In this document: positions 30,444 through 40,542 of the stretch, piece after piece
How positions within the stretch are numbered: position 1 is the stretch's first letter
Layout of the letters: each line of letters begins with the position of its first letter
Assembly: GCA_946185485.1 (NCBI GenBank)
Contig: CAMHJQ010000025.1
Location: forward strand, 1 to 44,033
Direction of reading: 5' to 3'
Length of the DNA: 44,033 nucleotides
Source: an uncultured Prevotellaceae bacterium
GTDB lineage: Bacteria; Bacteroidota; Bacteroidia; Bacteroidales; Bacteroidaceae
Program-made: the position numbers and the translations under genes
Notes under the pieces: model-generated
The model's database searches: none
The model's input: only the letters and a program-made list of their open reading frames with translations
Told to the model about the DNA's origin: nothing

Positions 30444-31925
30444 ATGGCAAAAGAATTAAAAGAATTAACAAAACGGGCTGAAAATTACAGCCAGTGGTAT
30501 AACGACCTGGTGGTCAAGGCCGACCTTGCCGAACAGTCAGCCGTTCGCGGTTGTATGGTTATCAAACCTTATGGCTATGCCATTTGGGAGAAGATGCAGC
30601 AGCAGTTAGACAAGATGTTTAAGGAGACGGGTGCTCAGAACGCCTACTTCCCCCTGCTGATACCGAAGTCGTTTCTGAGTCGCGAGGCCGAGCATGTAGA
30701 GGGCTTCGCCAAGGAGTGTGCCGTCGTGACGCACTACCGCCTGCGTGCCAAGGATGACAAGAGCGGCGTTGAGGTGGACCCCTCGGCTAAGTTGGAAGAG
30801 GAGCTCATCGTGCGTCCTACCTCCGAGACCATCATCTGGAACACCTATAAGAACTGGATTCATTCCTGGCGCGACCTGCCCCTGATGTGCAACCAGTGGT
30901 GTAACGTCATGCGCTGGGAGATGCGCACCCGTCCGTTCCTCCGCACTTCGGAGTTCCTGTGGCAGGAGGGTCATACCGCCCACGCCACCAAGGAGGAGGC
31001 CGAGGAGGAAGCCAAGAAGATGCTCCACGTCTACGCCTCGTTTGCCGAGGAGTGGCTGTCGCTGCCCGTGTTGCAGGGTGTGAAGAGCGAAACCGAGCGC
31101 TTCGCCGGCGCCCTGGACACCTATACCATCGAGGCCATGATGCAGGACGGCAAGGCGCTGCAGAGCGGCACCAGCCACTTCCTGGGACAGAACTTCGCCA
31201 AGGCCTTCGAGGTTACCTATCTTAATAAGGAGAATAAACCCGAATACGTGTGGGCCACCTCATGGGGTGTGTCGACCCGCCTGATTGGTGCCGTGATCAT
31301 GGCCCACTCCGACGACAACGGTCTGGTGCTGCCTCCGCGCATCGCCCCCATCCAGGTGGTCATCATCCCCATCGCCACCAAACCCGAGCAGATGGAGCTG
31401 GTAAACAAGGAGATACAGCCCGTCATCAGCGAGCTGCGCTCGAAGGGCATCAGCGTCAAGTTCGACGACGCCGACAACAAGCGTCCCGGCTTCAAGTTTG
31501 CTGACTATGAGCTGAAGGGCGTTCCCGTACGTCTTGTGCTGGGTGCCCGCGACTTGGAGAACGGCACCATCGAGGTGATGCGCCGCGACACTTTGGAGAA
31601 AGAGACCCGCAGCATAGAGGGTATCGCTGAATACGTGGAGCAGCTTTTGGACGAAATCCAGAAGAACATCTTCGAGAAGGCCCGCAAGTATCGCGACGAG
31701 CACGTCTATGAGTGCGAGAACTACGAGGAGTTCAAGGAGAAGGTCAAGGACGGCGGCTTCTTCCTCTGCCATTGGGACGGCACCGCCGAGACCGAGGCCC
31801 AGATCAAGGAGGAGACGCAGGCAACCATCCGCTGCGTGCCCTTCGCCTATGAGCAGACCCCGGGTGTCGACATGGTCAGCGGCAAGCCTGCCAAGCACCG
31901 CGTCATCATCGCCCGCAGCTATTAA
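30444..31925 (+). CDS. proS: Prolyl-tRNA synthetase
   Basis: A 493-residue class II aminoacyl-tRNA synthetase of the short eukaryote/archaea-like ProS type, without the editing insertion of the long bacterial type. Class II motif 2 is [27 protein letters not shown], motif 3 is [28 protein letters not shown]; the anticodon-binding domain follows ([12 protein letters not shown] to [13 protein letters not shown]) and a C-terminal zinc-like domain ends at HRVIIARSY. The ATG at 30444 ([18 protein letters not shown]) follows the -7 element; the longer open frame would start before it. Confidence 0.95.
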   Translation: MAKELKELTKRAENYSQWYNDLVVKADLAEQSAVRGCMVIKPYGYAIWEKMQQQLDKMFKETGAQNAYFPLLIPKSFLSREAEHVEGFAKECAVVTHYRLRAKDDKSGVEVDPSAKLEEELIVRPTSETIIWNTYKNWIHSWRDLPLMCNQWCNVMRWEMRTRPFLRTSEFLWQEGHTAHATKEEAEEEAKKMLHVYASFAEEWLSLPVLQGVKSETERFAGALDTYTIEAMMQDGKALQSGTSHFLGQNFAKAFEVTYLNKENKPEYVWATSWGVSTRLIGAVIMAHSDDNGLVLPPRIAPIQVVIIPIATKPEQMELVNKEIQPVISELRSKGISVKFDDADNKRPGFKFADYELKGVPVRLVLGARDLENGTIEVMRRDTLEKETRSIEGIAEYVEQLLDEIQKNIFEKARKYRDEHVYECENYEEFKEKVKDGGFFLCHWDGTAETEAQIKEETQATIRCVPFAYEQTPGVDMVSGKPAKHRVIIARSY

Positions 31926-31961
31926 TATATATAATTAAGGTGAAAAGATAAAAAGTAATAA

Positions 31962-33590
<1,629 letters not shown>

Positions 33591-33593
33591 GCA

Positions 33594-33640
33594 AATGGAC
33601 AATGGATAATTGATAATGGACAATTTATAATTGATAATTG
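33594..33640. repeat. Short ATAATTGATAATGGACAAT-type repeats
   Basis: Imperfect repeats of ATAATTGATAATGG and GGACAAT units between the ABC-F gene and the grpE promoter, of the kind scattered through Bacteroidales intergenic DNA. Confidence 0.7.
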
Positions 33641-33654
33641 GCACGATATTTGCA
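33638..33654 (+). promoter_or_regulatory. Sigma-54 (-24/-12) promoter of grpE-dnaJ
   Basis: TTGGCACGATATTTGCA has GG (33640-33641) and GC (33652-33653) with ten bases between and matches the RpoN consensus TTGGCACG-N4-TTGCA at nearly every base. It lies 38 bases before the grpE ATG. No TAnnTTTG element is seen nearby. Confidence 0.75.
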
Positions 33655-33692
33655 ATAGTAGCCTTAAAAGAAGTTTAATACTGACACGAGTT

Positions 33693-34277
33693 ATGACAGA
33701 AGAAGAATTAAAGAATCAGGAAGAGGCTGAAAACCTCGACAATACGGTTGCTGCTGAAGAGGCAGCAGAGACAGCAGAGGCAGCAGAGACAGCTGACACC
33801 GAAAAGCAGGAACCCGCAGAGGAGAAAGACCCGCTGCAGGCTGCCCAGGAAGAGATTGAGCAGTTGAAAACCCAGATGCTCTACAAGACAGCTGAGTTCG
33901 ACAACTACCGCAAGCGCACGCTGAAGGAGAAGGCTGAGCTGATACTGAATGGCGGCGAAAAGGCCGTCAGCGCCATTCTACCCGTCATCGACGACATGGA
34001 GCGCGCCATCGAGAACGGCAGCAAGACGGATGATCCTGCTGTGCTGCGCGAAGGCATGGAACTCATCTACCATAAGATGATGAAGGCTCTTGAGAGTCTT
34101 GGTGTCAAGAAGATGGAGACCGAGGATGCTGACTTTGACACAGACATGCATGAAGCCGTAGCCATGGTTCCCGGCATGGGCGATGACAAGAAAGGCAAAG
34201 TGATAGACTGTCTGCAGACAGGATACATACTGAATGAAAAGGTTATCCGTCATGCAAAAGTCGCTGTCGGTCAGTAG
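33693..34277 (+). CDS. grpE: Nucleotide exchange factor GrpE
   Basis: A 194-residue cochaperone that releases ADP from DnaK. The first 50 residues are a low-complexity acidic tail (EEAAETAEAAETADTEKQE), followed by a long dimerising coiled coil (LQAAQEEIEQLKTQMLYKTAEFDNYRKRTLKEK) and the beta-domain with GMELIYHKMMKALESLGVKKM, FDTDMHEAVAMVPG and TGYILNEKVIRHAKVAVGQ, all typical of GrpE. It is 50 bases before dnaJ; dnaK is not next to them, as usual in Bacteroidetes. Its promoter appears to be of the sigma-54 kind. Confidence 0.95.
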   Translation: MTEEELKNQEEAENLDNTVAAEEAAETAEAAETADTEKQEPAEEKDPLQAAQEEIEQLKTQMLYKTAEFDNYRKRTLKEKAELILNGGEKAVSAILPVIDDMERAIENGSKTDDPAVLREGMELIYHKMMKALESLGVKKMETEDADFDTDMHEAVAMVPGMGDDKKGKVIDCLQTGYILNEKVIRHAKVAVGQ

Positions 34278-34327
34278 GATAAAGATTCTAGACTAATTAA
34301 ATAATAATTAATATTAAAGATTCAATC

Positions 34328-35485
34328 ATGGCCCAAAAGCGTGATTATTACGAGGTGCTTGGCGTTGACAAAAACGCTACTGAAGACCAGATTAAGAAGG
34401 CGTACCGCACCATCGCCATCAAATACCACCCAGACCGTAATCCCGGCAACAAGGAAGCCGAGGAGAAATTCAAGGAGGCTGCAGAAGCCTACGATGTACT
34501 GCACGACCCACAGAAGCGTCAGCAGTACGATCAGTTCGGTTTTGACGGTCCTGGTGCTGGTGGATTTGGCGGTTTCAACGCAACATCCATGAACATGGAC
34601 GACATCTTCTCGATGTTCGGCGACATCTTTGGCGGCAGAGCAGGCTTCGGCGGATTCGGTGGCGGCGGTAAGCGTGGCCCACAGGTTCACCGCGGCAGCG
34701 ACCTCCGTCTGAAGGTCAAGTTGTCGTTGCAGGAGATAGCCCATGGTGTTACCAAGAAATTCAAGGTGCGCAAGGACATCACCTGCTCACATTGCCACGG
34801 CACCGGCGCCGAGGGGGGCAGCACCAACGAGCAATGTCCGACCTGTCACGGCAGTGGCGTCATCACCCATACTACCCAGAGCATCTTCGGCATGATGCAG
34901 ACTCAGGGCGTATGTCCCACCTGCGGCGGCGAAGGAACTGTCATCAAGAACAAGTGTAAGCACTGTGGTGGCACGGGTGTTGAGAAAGGCGAGGAAGTGG
35001 TAGAGATTAAGATTCCCGCCGGTGTGGCCGAAGGCATGATTGTCAACGTCCCCGGCAAGGGCAACGCCGGCCATCGTAAAGGTGTAAACGGAGACATTCA
35101 GGTATTCATCGAAGAGGAAGAGAACGACCAGTTTATCCGCGACGATAACAACCTGATATACAATCTGCTGCTCGATTTCCCGACAGCAGCACTTGGAGGA
35201 GATGTCGAGATTCCTACCATCGAAGGGACCCGTCTGAGAGTCAAGATGGAACCTGGCACGCAACCCGGTAAGACACTGCGTCTGCGGGGCAAGGGACTAC
35301 CTTCTGTTCAGGGCTATGGGCACGGCAATGGCGACCTTGTTGTCAACGTCAGCGTGTACATTCCGAAGACCCTGTCAAGGGACGAGAAGCAGGCCATCGA
35401 GCAATTCCGCCAAAGCGACAACTTCAAGGGCGATGCCGCCACCAAACGTAGCATTTTCCAGAAATTCAAGAACTATTTCAATTAA
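34328..35485 (+). CDS. dnaJ: Chaperone DnaJ
   Basis: A 385-residue class A Hsp40. J domain at residues 1-70 with HPD in [14 protein letters not shown]; a Gly/Phe-rich region ([35 protein letters not shown]); four zinc-binding repeats [24 protein letters not shown] and CKHCGGTG; and the C-terminal substrate-binding part with [24 protein letters not shown]. It delivers unfolded proteins to DnaK and stimulates its ATPase. Cotranscribed with grpE; folC starts three bases after its stop. Confidence 0.97.
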   Translation: MAQKRDYYEVLGVDKNATEDQIKKAYRTIAIKYHPDRNPGNKEAEEKFKEAAEAYDVLHDPQKRQQYDQFGFDGPGAGGFGGFNATSMNMDDIFSMFGDIFGGRAGFGGFGGGGKRGPQVHRGSDLRLKVKLSLQEIAHGVTKKFKVRKDITCSHCHGTGAEGGSTNEQCPTCHGSGVITHTTQSIFGMMQTQGVCPTCGGEGTVIKNKCKHCGGTGVEKGEEVVEIKIPAGVAEGMIVNVPGKGNAGHRKGVNGDIQVFIEEEENDQFIRDDNNLIYNLLLDFPTAALGGDVEIPTIEGTRLRVKMEPGTQPGKTLRLRGKGLPSVQGYGHGNGDLVVNVSVYIPKTLSRDEKQAIEQFRQSDNFKGDAATKRSIFQKFKNYFN

Positions 35486-35488
35486 AAG

Positions 35489-36805
35489 ATGACTTATCAA
35501 GAGACCTGTGATTATCTGTACAACCAGATGCCCATGTTCGAGCGACAGGGCGGAAGTGCCTACAAGGAAGGACTTTCCAATACGTTGGCTCTTGACGAGC
35601 ATTTTGGTCATCCCCATCAGGCTTACGCTACCATCCATGTGGCAGGCACCAATGGCAAGGGTAGCGTGTCGCACAGCATAGCTGCACTCCTGCAAGAGTG
35701 CGGCTATCGCGTAGGACTCTACACCTCCCCTCATCTGGTAGACTTTCGTGAACGTATCCGAGTAAACGGCCATCCTATCACGGAAGACTACGTGGTGGAA
35801 TTCGTTGAACAGGAGCGTCCTTTCTTCGAGCCTTTGCGCCCTTCATTTTTCGAAGTCACTACCGCAATGGCATTCAAGTACTTCCTTGACATGGATGTCG
35901 ACATTGCCGTCATCGAAGTAGGACTGGGAGGTCGTCTCGACTGTACCAATATCATCACGCCGATTATCAGCGTCATCACCAACATTAGTTTTGACCACAC
36001 GCAGTTTCTGGGTGACACATTGGCAGAGATAGCACTTGAGAAAGCCGGTATTATTAAGAAAGGAGTCCCCGTTGTCATAGGAGAGGCCACCAGCGAGACC
36101 CGTCCTGTCTTTGAACATAAGGCAGAAGAGAACAATGCTCCTATCATCTTCGCCGAGGACAATCCAGAGGTTGTCAGCGCCGACATGCTGCCTAGTGGCG
36201 GCATGCACTACAAGACAAGACGCATGGGAGAGTTTGACGGTGATTTGGGTGGTTTATACCAGTCCAAAAACATGAATACCATTCTTACTGTTTTCCACAT
36301 TCTGGCAGTAAATGGTTACCTTTCCAATAGTGAGACCGAAAAAAGCATAGAGAAATCCCTGTATGAACTGCATGAAGCCATGCGGATGGTGGGCAAGAAG
36401 ACCGGTCTTATGGGAAGATGGCAGACCATCCAGACCTGTCCAATGGTAGTCTGCGATACGGGCCATAATGTTGGTGGCTGGGAATATCTCAGCAAACAAC
36501 TTGAGATGGTAAAATGTCAGCAACTACATATTGTCTTTGGTATGGTGAACGACAAAGACATCAAAGGCGTCATGAATTTATTGCCCAAGAAAGCTATCTT
36601 CTATTTTACCAAGCCTCAGTCCTCTCGTGCCCTCAACGAGAAGACGGTACAGATCCTGGCTGCTGGCCATAATCTGAAAGGTACGAGCTATCCGACTGTG
36701 CAAGAAGCCTATAAGGCAGCAAAGGAGGCCGCATCTATAGACGATTTCATCTTCATCGGAGGTTCCTCTTACTTGGTTGGAGATTTTCTCAAAACTTGCA
36801 TTTAG
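35489..36805 (+). CDS. folC: Folylpolyglutamate / dihydrofolate synthase
   Basis: A 438-residue Mur-ligase-family enzyme that adds glutamate to dihydropteroate and folates. The P-loop is HVAGTNGKGSVSHSIAALLQ; other family marks are LYTSPHLVDFRERIRVNG, EVTTAMAFKYF, VIEVGLGGRLDCTNII, NISFDHTQFLGDTLAEIALEKAGI and the C-terminal LMGRWQTI and CDTGHNVGG. It begins three bases after dnaJ and is probably expressed with it. Confidence 0.95.
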   Translation: MTYQETCDYLYNQMPMFERQGGSAYKEGLSNTLALDEHFGHPHQAYATIHVAGTNGKGSVSHSIAALLQECGYRVGLYTSPHLVDFRERIRVNGHPITEDYVVEFVEQERPFFEPLRPSFFEVTTAMAFKYFLDMDVDIAVIEVGLGGRLDCTNIITPIISVITNISFDHTQFLGDTLAEIALEKAGIIKKGVPVVIGEATSETRPVFEHKAEENNAPIIFAEDNPEVVSADMLPSGGMHYKTRRMGEFDGDLGGLYQSKNMNTILTVFHILAVNGYLSNSETEKSIEKSLYELHEAMRMVGKKTGLMGRWQTIQTCPMVVCDTGHNVGGWEYLSKQLEMVKCQQLHIVFGMVNDKDIKGVMNLLPKKAIFYFTKPQSSRALNEKTVQILAAGHNLKGTSYPTVQEAYKAAKEAASIDDFIFIGGSSYLVGDFLKTCI

Positions 36806-36870
36806 GTGTTTTTAACACTCCCATAACGTTTTTTTTAGCGTTTCTTTCGTCATTCTCGTTTTTTTTCGGT

Positions 36871-36877
36871 TACTTTG
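36871..36877 (+). promoter_or_regulatory. -7-like element before the galactose cluster
   Basis: TACTTTG within GGTTACTTTGCAGG is one base short of TAnnTTTG and lies 34 bases before the galM ATG, behind a T-rich stretch (36860-36868). Tentative promoter of galM-transporter-galK. Confidence 0.4.
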
Positions 36878-36911
36878 CAGGTTAGAATATTGTAACTAAA
36901 ACCAAACGAAT

Positions 36912-38003
36912 ATGGCTAATACAACAGAAACAGCGAATTTGTGCGGTCTGAATCGTAAGGATTTCCAGACCACGGTGAACGGAAAGAAGACGGATCTTTA
37001 CATTCTGAAGAACCGCAAGGGCTACGAAGTAGCAGTATCTAACTACGGTGGTGCCATCGTTGCCATCATGGTTCCCGACAAGGACGGCAAGGTAGCCAAT
37101 GTCATTCAGGGACATGGTAGCATTGAGCAACTGATGAGCGGCAACGAGCCTTACCTCTCGACGTTGATTGGACGTTGGGGTAACCGTATCTGCAAAGGTC
37201 AGTTCACGCTGAACGGCAAGGACTACCAGCTGGCACTCAACGACGGTCCCAACCACCTGCACGGCGGTCTGAAGGGTTTCAACTGCAAGGTATGGGATGC
37301 CCGCCAGATGGGTCCCCGCTCGCTGGCCCTGCACCGCGTATCGTCCTACGGCGAAGAGGGTTACACCGGTGAGTTGGATGTTACGGTAGAATACACCTTT
37401 ACCGACCAGAACGAACTCGTCATCGAGTATTTGGCAACCACCAACAAGAAGACCATCGTCAACCTGACCCACCATGCTTTCTTCAGCCTGGCAGGCACGG
37501 CAGATCCCACTCCTACCATCGAGGATCAGATTTGCGAGATCAACGCTGACTTCTATCTGCCTACCGACGACACCGCTATTCCTACCGGTGAAATCCTGAA
37601 GGTGGCTGGTACTCCCTTTGACTTCCGCACGCCGAAATCTTTCGGACAGGATATTGAAGCTGACAACGAGCAGATCAAGTTCGGTCACGGCTTCGACCAC
37701 AACTACGTGCTGAACAAGAAAGAGGAGGGTGAACTGAGCTTTGCTGCCCGTATCACCGACCCGAAGAGCGGCCGCACCTTGGAGTGCTACACCACAGAAC
37801 CCGGTATGCAGCTCTACACGGCTAACTTCGCCACGGGTTACAAGGGCGCCAACGGTTGCACGTTCCCCCGCCGTAGTGCCGTATGTCTGGAGACGCAGCA
37901 CTTCCCCGACAGCCCCAACCGTCCCTACTTCCCCTCGGTGGTGCTGAATCCCGGTGAACAGTACAAGCACAAGACTATCTATCGCTTCGGCATAGCAGAA
38001 TAG
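36912..38003 (+). CDS. galM: Aldose 1-epimerase (galactose mutarotase)
   Basis: A 363-residue cytoplasmic enzyme (no signal peptide) that converts beta- to alpha-galactose, the form taken by galactokinase. Family marks: YGGAIVAIMVPDKDG, LIGRWGNRICKGQFTLNG, NHLHGGLKGF (substrate His), NLTHHAFFSLAG (catalytic His) and VCLETQHFPDSPNRPYFPSVVLNPGE (catalytic Glu). First gene of a three-gene galactose cluster. Confidence 0.95.
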   Translation: MANTTETANLCGLNRKDFQTTVNGKKTDLYILKNRKGYEVAVSNYGGAIVAIMVPDKDGKVANVIQGHGSIEQLMSGNEPYLSTLIGRWGNRICKGQFTLNGKDYQLALNDGPNHLHGGLKGFNCKVWDARQMGPRSLALHRVSSYGEEGYTGELDVTVEYTFTDQNELVIEYLATTNKKTIVNLTHHAFFSLAGTADPTPTIEDQICEINADFYLPTDDTAIPTGEILKVAGTPFDFRTPKSFGQDIEADNEQIKFGHGFDHNYVLNKKEEGELSFAARITDPKSGRTLECYTTEPGMQLYTANFATGYKGANGCTFPRRSAVCLETQHFPDSPNRPYFPSVVLNPGEQYKHKTIYRFGIAE

Positions 38004-38043
38004 TTTATTCAATAACCCTATTATATAAATAAGGTAAATTATT

Positions 38044-39276
38044 ATGGGTAATCAAAATCAAACCCCGAATTATACATTCGCCCTGATTGTTGTCTTCATC
38101 GTATGTTTCCTCATCGGATTCATCACGACGATGAACAACTCCATGATTGACTTCTGCTCGAAGGCTTTCAATCTGAGCGCACAGGAAGGACAGTATGTCA
38201 ACTCCGCTTTCTACGGTGCTTACTTACTGGCTATTCCCTTCTCGTTGCTGATGAGCAAGATTGGCTACAAGGCTACGCTTATTCTTGGTCTTGCCGTGGC
38301 TGGTGTTGGTTTCGTTATCAACTCATTAGGCATCGACTGGGCCATTGGTGCTAATTCCAATGTGTATGCATTCTTCCTGGGTTCCATGTGCTTGGTGGCC
38401 ATGGGTGTGGTGATGCTGCAGAACGTGGCTAACCCCTACGTCATGGTGTTGGGCAGACCCGAGAGCAGCGCCTTCCGTATGACGCTGTCACAGGCGCTGA
38501 ACTCAGTGGCCACCACTGTTGCCCCCATGTTCGTCACCTATGTCATCATCAACGGTAAGACCCCTGCACCCGAGTATGTGCCAGGACCGTTTATGGGATT
38601 GGGCATCTTTACCATCATCATCTGTCTGGTGCTGGTATTCATGAAGCTGCCGAAGATTGACGAGGGCGCCCAGAGCAAGGAGTTCAACCAGCATCCTGCC
38701 GAGAAGAGCACCGTGTTTGCCTATCCTCACGTATGGCTTTGCGCATTGGGCATCTTCATGTATATGGGTGTCGAAATCGGTGTTCCTTCCATGCTGCCTT
38801 ATCGTTTCCAGCTATTAGGCGAAACCGATAGCAATATCATTACAGGTTATCTGGCCTTCTATTGGGGAGGCATGATGGTAGGCCGTTTCATCGGTGCTGG
38901 CATCCTCACCAAGTTCAAGCCCCGCATGGTGCTGTCGTGCTGCGTCAGTCTCGGTGCGCTGTGCATCCTGCTGTCACTCCTGTTCGCCAGCAGCATGTTT
39001 GGCATCTGGCTGATGATTGCTGCCGGTCTGTTCCATAGCGTTATGTGGCCTCTCATCTTCAACCTGGGTCTCATGCACTTGGGCCGTCACACCAAGGCTG
39101 CCTCTGGTGTCATCAATACGGGTGTTATCGGCGCTGCCATCCTGATGCCTATCATGGGTGCCGTCGTTGACGTCACGGGTGTCATCATTGCCATGTGCAT
39201 CATGTTTGTCTATTACGCCTACATCTTCTGGTTCTGCAACTGGGGTAGCCTGATAGGTTTGGAAGACAGAAAATGA
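38044..39276 (+). CDS. Sugar:proton symporter, FucP/GluP-type MFS, probably galactose
   Basis: A 410-residue MFS transporter with 12 predicted spans. The start FALIVVFIVCFLIGFITTMNNSMIDF and the segment MGVVMLQNVANPYVMVLGRPESSAFRMTLSQALNSVATTVAPMF are typical of the FucP/GluP glucose-galactose group. Placement between galM (40 bases) and galK (33 bases) supports galactose as the substrate. Confidence 0.88.
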   Translation: MGNQNQTPNYTFALIVVFIVCFLIGFITTMNNSMIDFCSKAFNLSAQEGQYVNSAFYGAYLLAIPFSLLMSKIGYKATLILGLAVAGVGFVINSLGIDWAIGANSNVYAFFLGSMCLVAMGVVMLQNVANPYVMVLGRPESSAFRMTLSQALNSVATTVAPMFVTYVIINGKTPAPEYVPGPFMGLGIFTIIICLVLVFMKLPKIDEGAQSKEFNQHPAEKSTVFAYPHVWLCALGIFMYMGVEIGVPSMLPYRFQLLGETDSNIITGYLAFYWGGMMVGRFIGAGILTKFKPRMVLSCCVSLGALCILLSLLFASSMFGIWLMIAAGLFHSVMWPLIFNLGLMHLGRHTKAASGVINTGVIGAAILMPIMGAVVDVTGVIIAMCIMFVYYAYIFWFCNWGSLIGLEDRK

Positions 39277-39309
39277 GTATTAATATTAACATTTAAACCT
39301 ATTAATAAT

Positions 39310-40476
39310 ATGATGGAAATCGATTTTGTAAGAAGCCGCTTCATTAAGCACTTTGATGGTAAGACGGGTAATGTCTATGCATCGCCCGGCCGCATCAACC
39401 TGATTGGTGAGCATACTGACTATAATGGCGGATTTGTATTCCCCGGAGCTGTTGACAAAGGTATCATGGCCGAGATGCGTGCCAACGGAACGGAAGATAC
39501 CGTGATGGCCTATGCCATCGACCTGAAGGACCGTGTGGACTTCCACCTGGACGACCCTGCAGGTCCCCGTGCTTCATGGGCACGCTACATCTACGGCATT
39601 GCCCTGGAGATGCGTAAGCTGGGCGTTCCCGTGAAGGGCTTTAACATTGCCTTTGCCGGTGACGTGCCCCTGGGTGCCGGCATGTCGTCAAGTGCCGCTA
39701 TGGAGAGTTGCTTCGCCTGTGGTCTGAACGACATCTTCGGCGACAACAAGGTATCGCGGTGGGATATGGTCCTGGCCGGACAGGCTACCGAGCACAACTA
39801 CTGCGGCGTCAACTGCGGCATCATGGACCAGTTTGCCTCTGTCTTCGGCAAGGCCGGCTGTCTGATGCGCCTCGACTGCCGCAGCCGTGAGTTCGAGTAC
39901 TTCCCCTTCAAGCCCGACGGCTACCGCCTCGTGCTGCTCGACAGCGTCGTCAAGCACCAGCTGGCCGGCTCGCCTTATAACGACCGCCGCAACTCGTGCG
40001 AGAATGTAGTGAAGCACATCCAGGCCAAGCACCCGGAGGGCAAGTACGAGACCCTGCGTGACTGCACCTGGGAACAGCTGGACGAGGTTCGTGCCGAGGT
40101 AGGCGAAGAGGACTACAAGCGCGCCAAGTTCGTATTAGGCGAGAAGGACCGCGTGCTGGGTGTCTGCGATGCCCTGAACGAGGGTGACTACGAGAAGGTC
40201 GGCGAACTGATGTACCAGACGCACGAAGGTCTGTCGAAGGACTACGAGGTGAGCTGCGAGGAGCTGGACTTCCTCAACGACATCGCCAAAGAGTGTGGCG
40301 TCACGGGTTCGCGCATCATGGGCGGCGGCTTCGGTGGCTGCACCATCAACCTGGTGCGTAACGACCTCTACAAGCAGTTCATTGCTACTGCCAAGCAGAA
40401 GTTCAACGAGAAGTATGGACACGAGCCTAAGGTGTACGACGTTGTCATTGGCGACGGTTCGCGCAAGCTCTGCTAA
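39310..40476 (+). CDS. galK: Galactokinase
   Basis: A 388-residue GHMP kinase that phosphorylates alpha-galactose at C1. Galactokinase signature SPGRINLIGEHTDYNGGFVFP near residue 25, GHMP ATP loop VPLGAGMSSSAAMES, catalytic-Asp region CGIMDQFASVFG and the C-terminal GSRIMGGGFGGCTINLV. Start is the first of two adjacent Met codons; either may be used. Followed by a hairpin terminator before uvrA. Confidence 0.96.
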   Translation: MMEIDFVRSRFIKHFDGKTGNVYASPGRINLIGEHTDYNGGFVFPGAVDKGIMAEMRANGTEDTVMAYAIDLKDRVDFHLDDPAGPRASWARYIYGIALEMRKLGVPVKGFNIAFAGDVPLGAGMSSSAAMESCFACGLNDIFGDNKVSRWDMVLAGQATEHNYCGVNCGIMDQFASVFGKAGCLMRLDCRSREFEYFPFKPDGYRLVLLDSVVKHQLAGSPYNDRRNSCENVVKHIQAKHPEGKYETLRDCTWEQLDEVRAEVGEEDYKRAKFVLGEKDRVLGVCDALNEGDYEKVGELMYQTHEGLSKDYEVSCEELDFLNDIAKECGVTGSRIMGGGFGGCTINLVRNDLYKQFIATAKQKFNEKYGHEPKVYDVVIGDGSRKLC

Positions 40477-40500
40477 GTCTAACCATACCATCACAATAAG

Positions 40501-40534
40501 AATCGAGAGAACCTTCACGGGTTCCCTCGATTTT
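40501..40534 (+). terminator. Terminator after galK
   Basis: AATCGAG-A-GAACC pairs with GGTTC-C-CTCGATT (one mismatch), six-base loop, followed by TT. It ends nine bases before the uvrA ATG, so uvrA may have a very short 5' region or be partly coupled to readthrough. Confidence 0.75.
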
Positions 40535-40542
40535 ATGAAACT

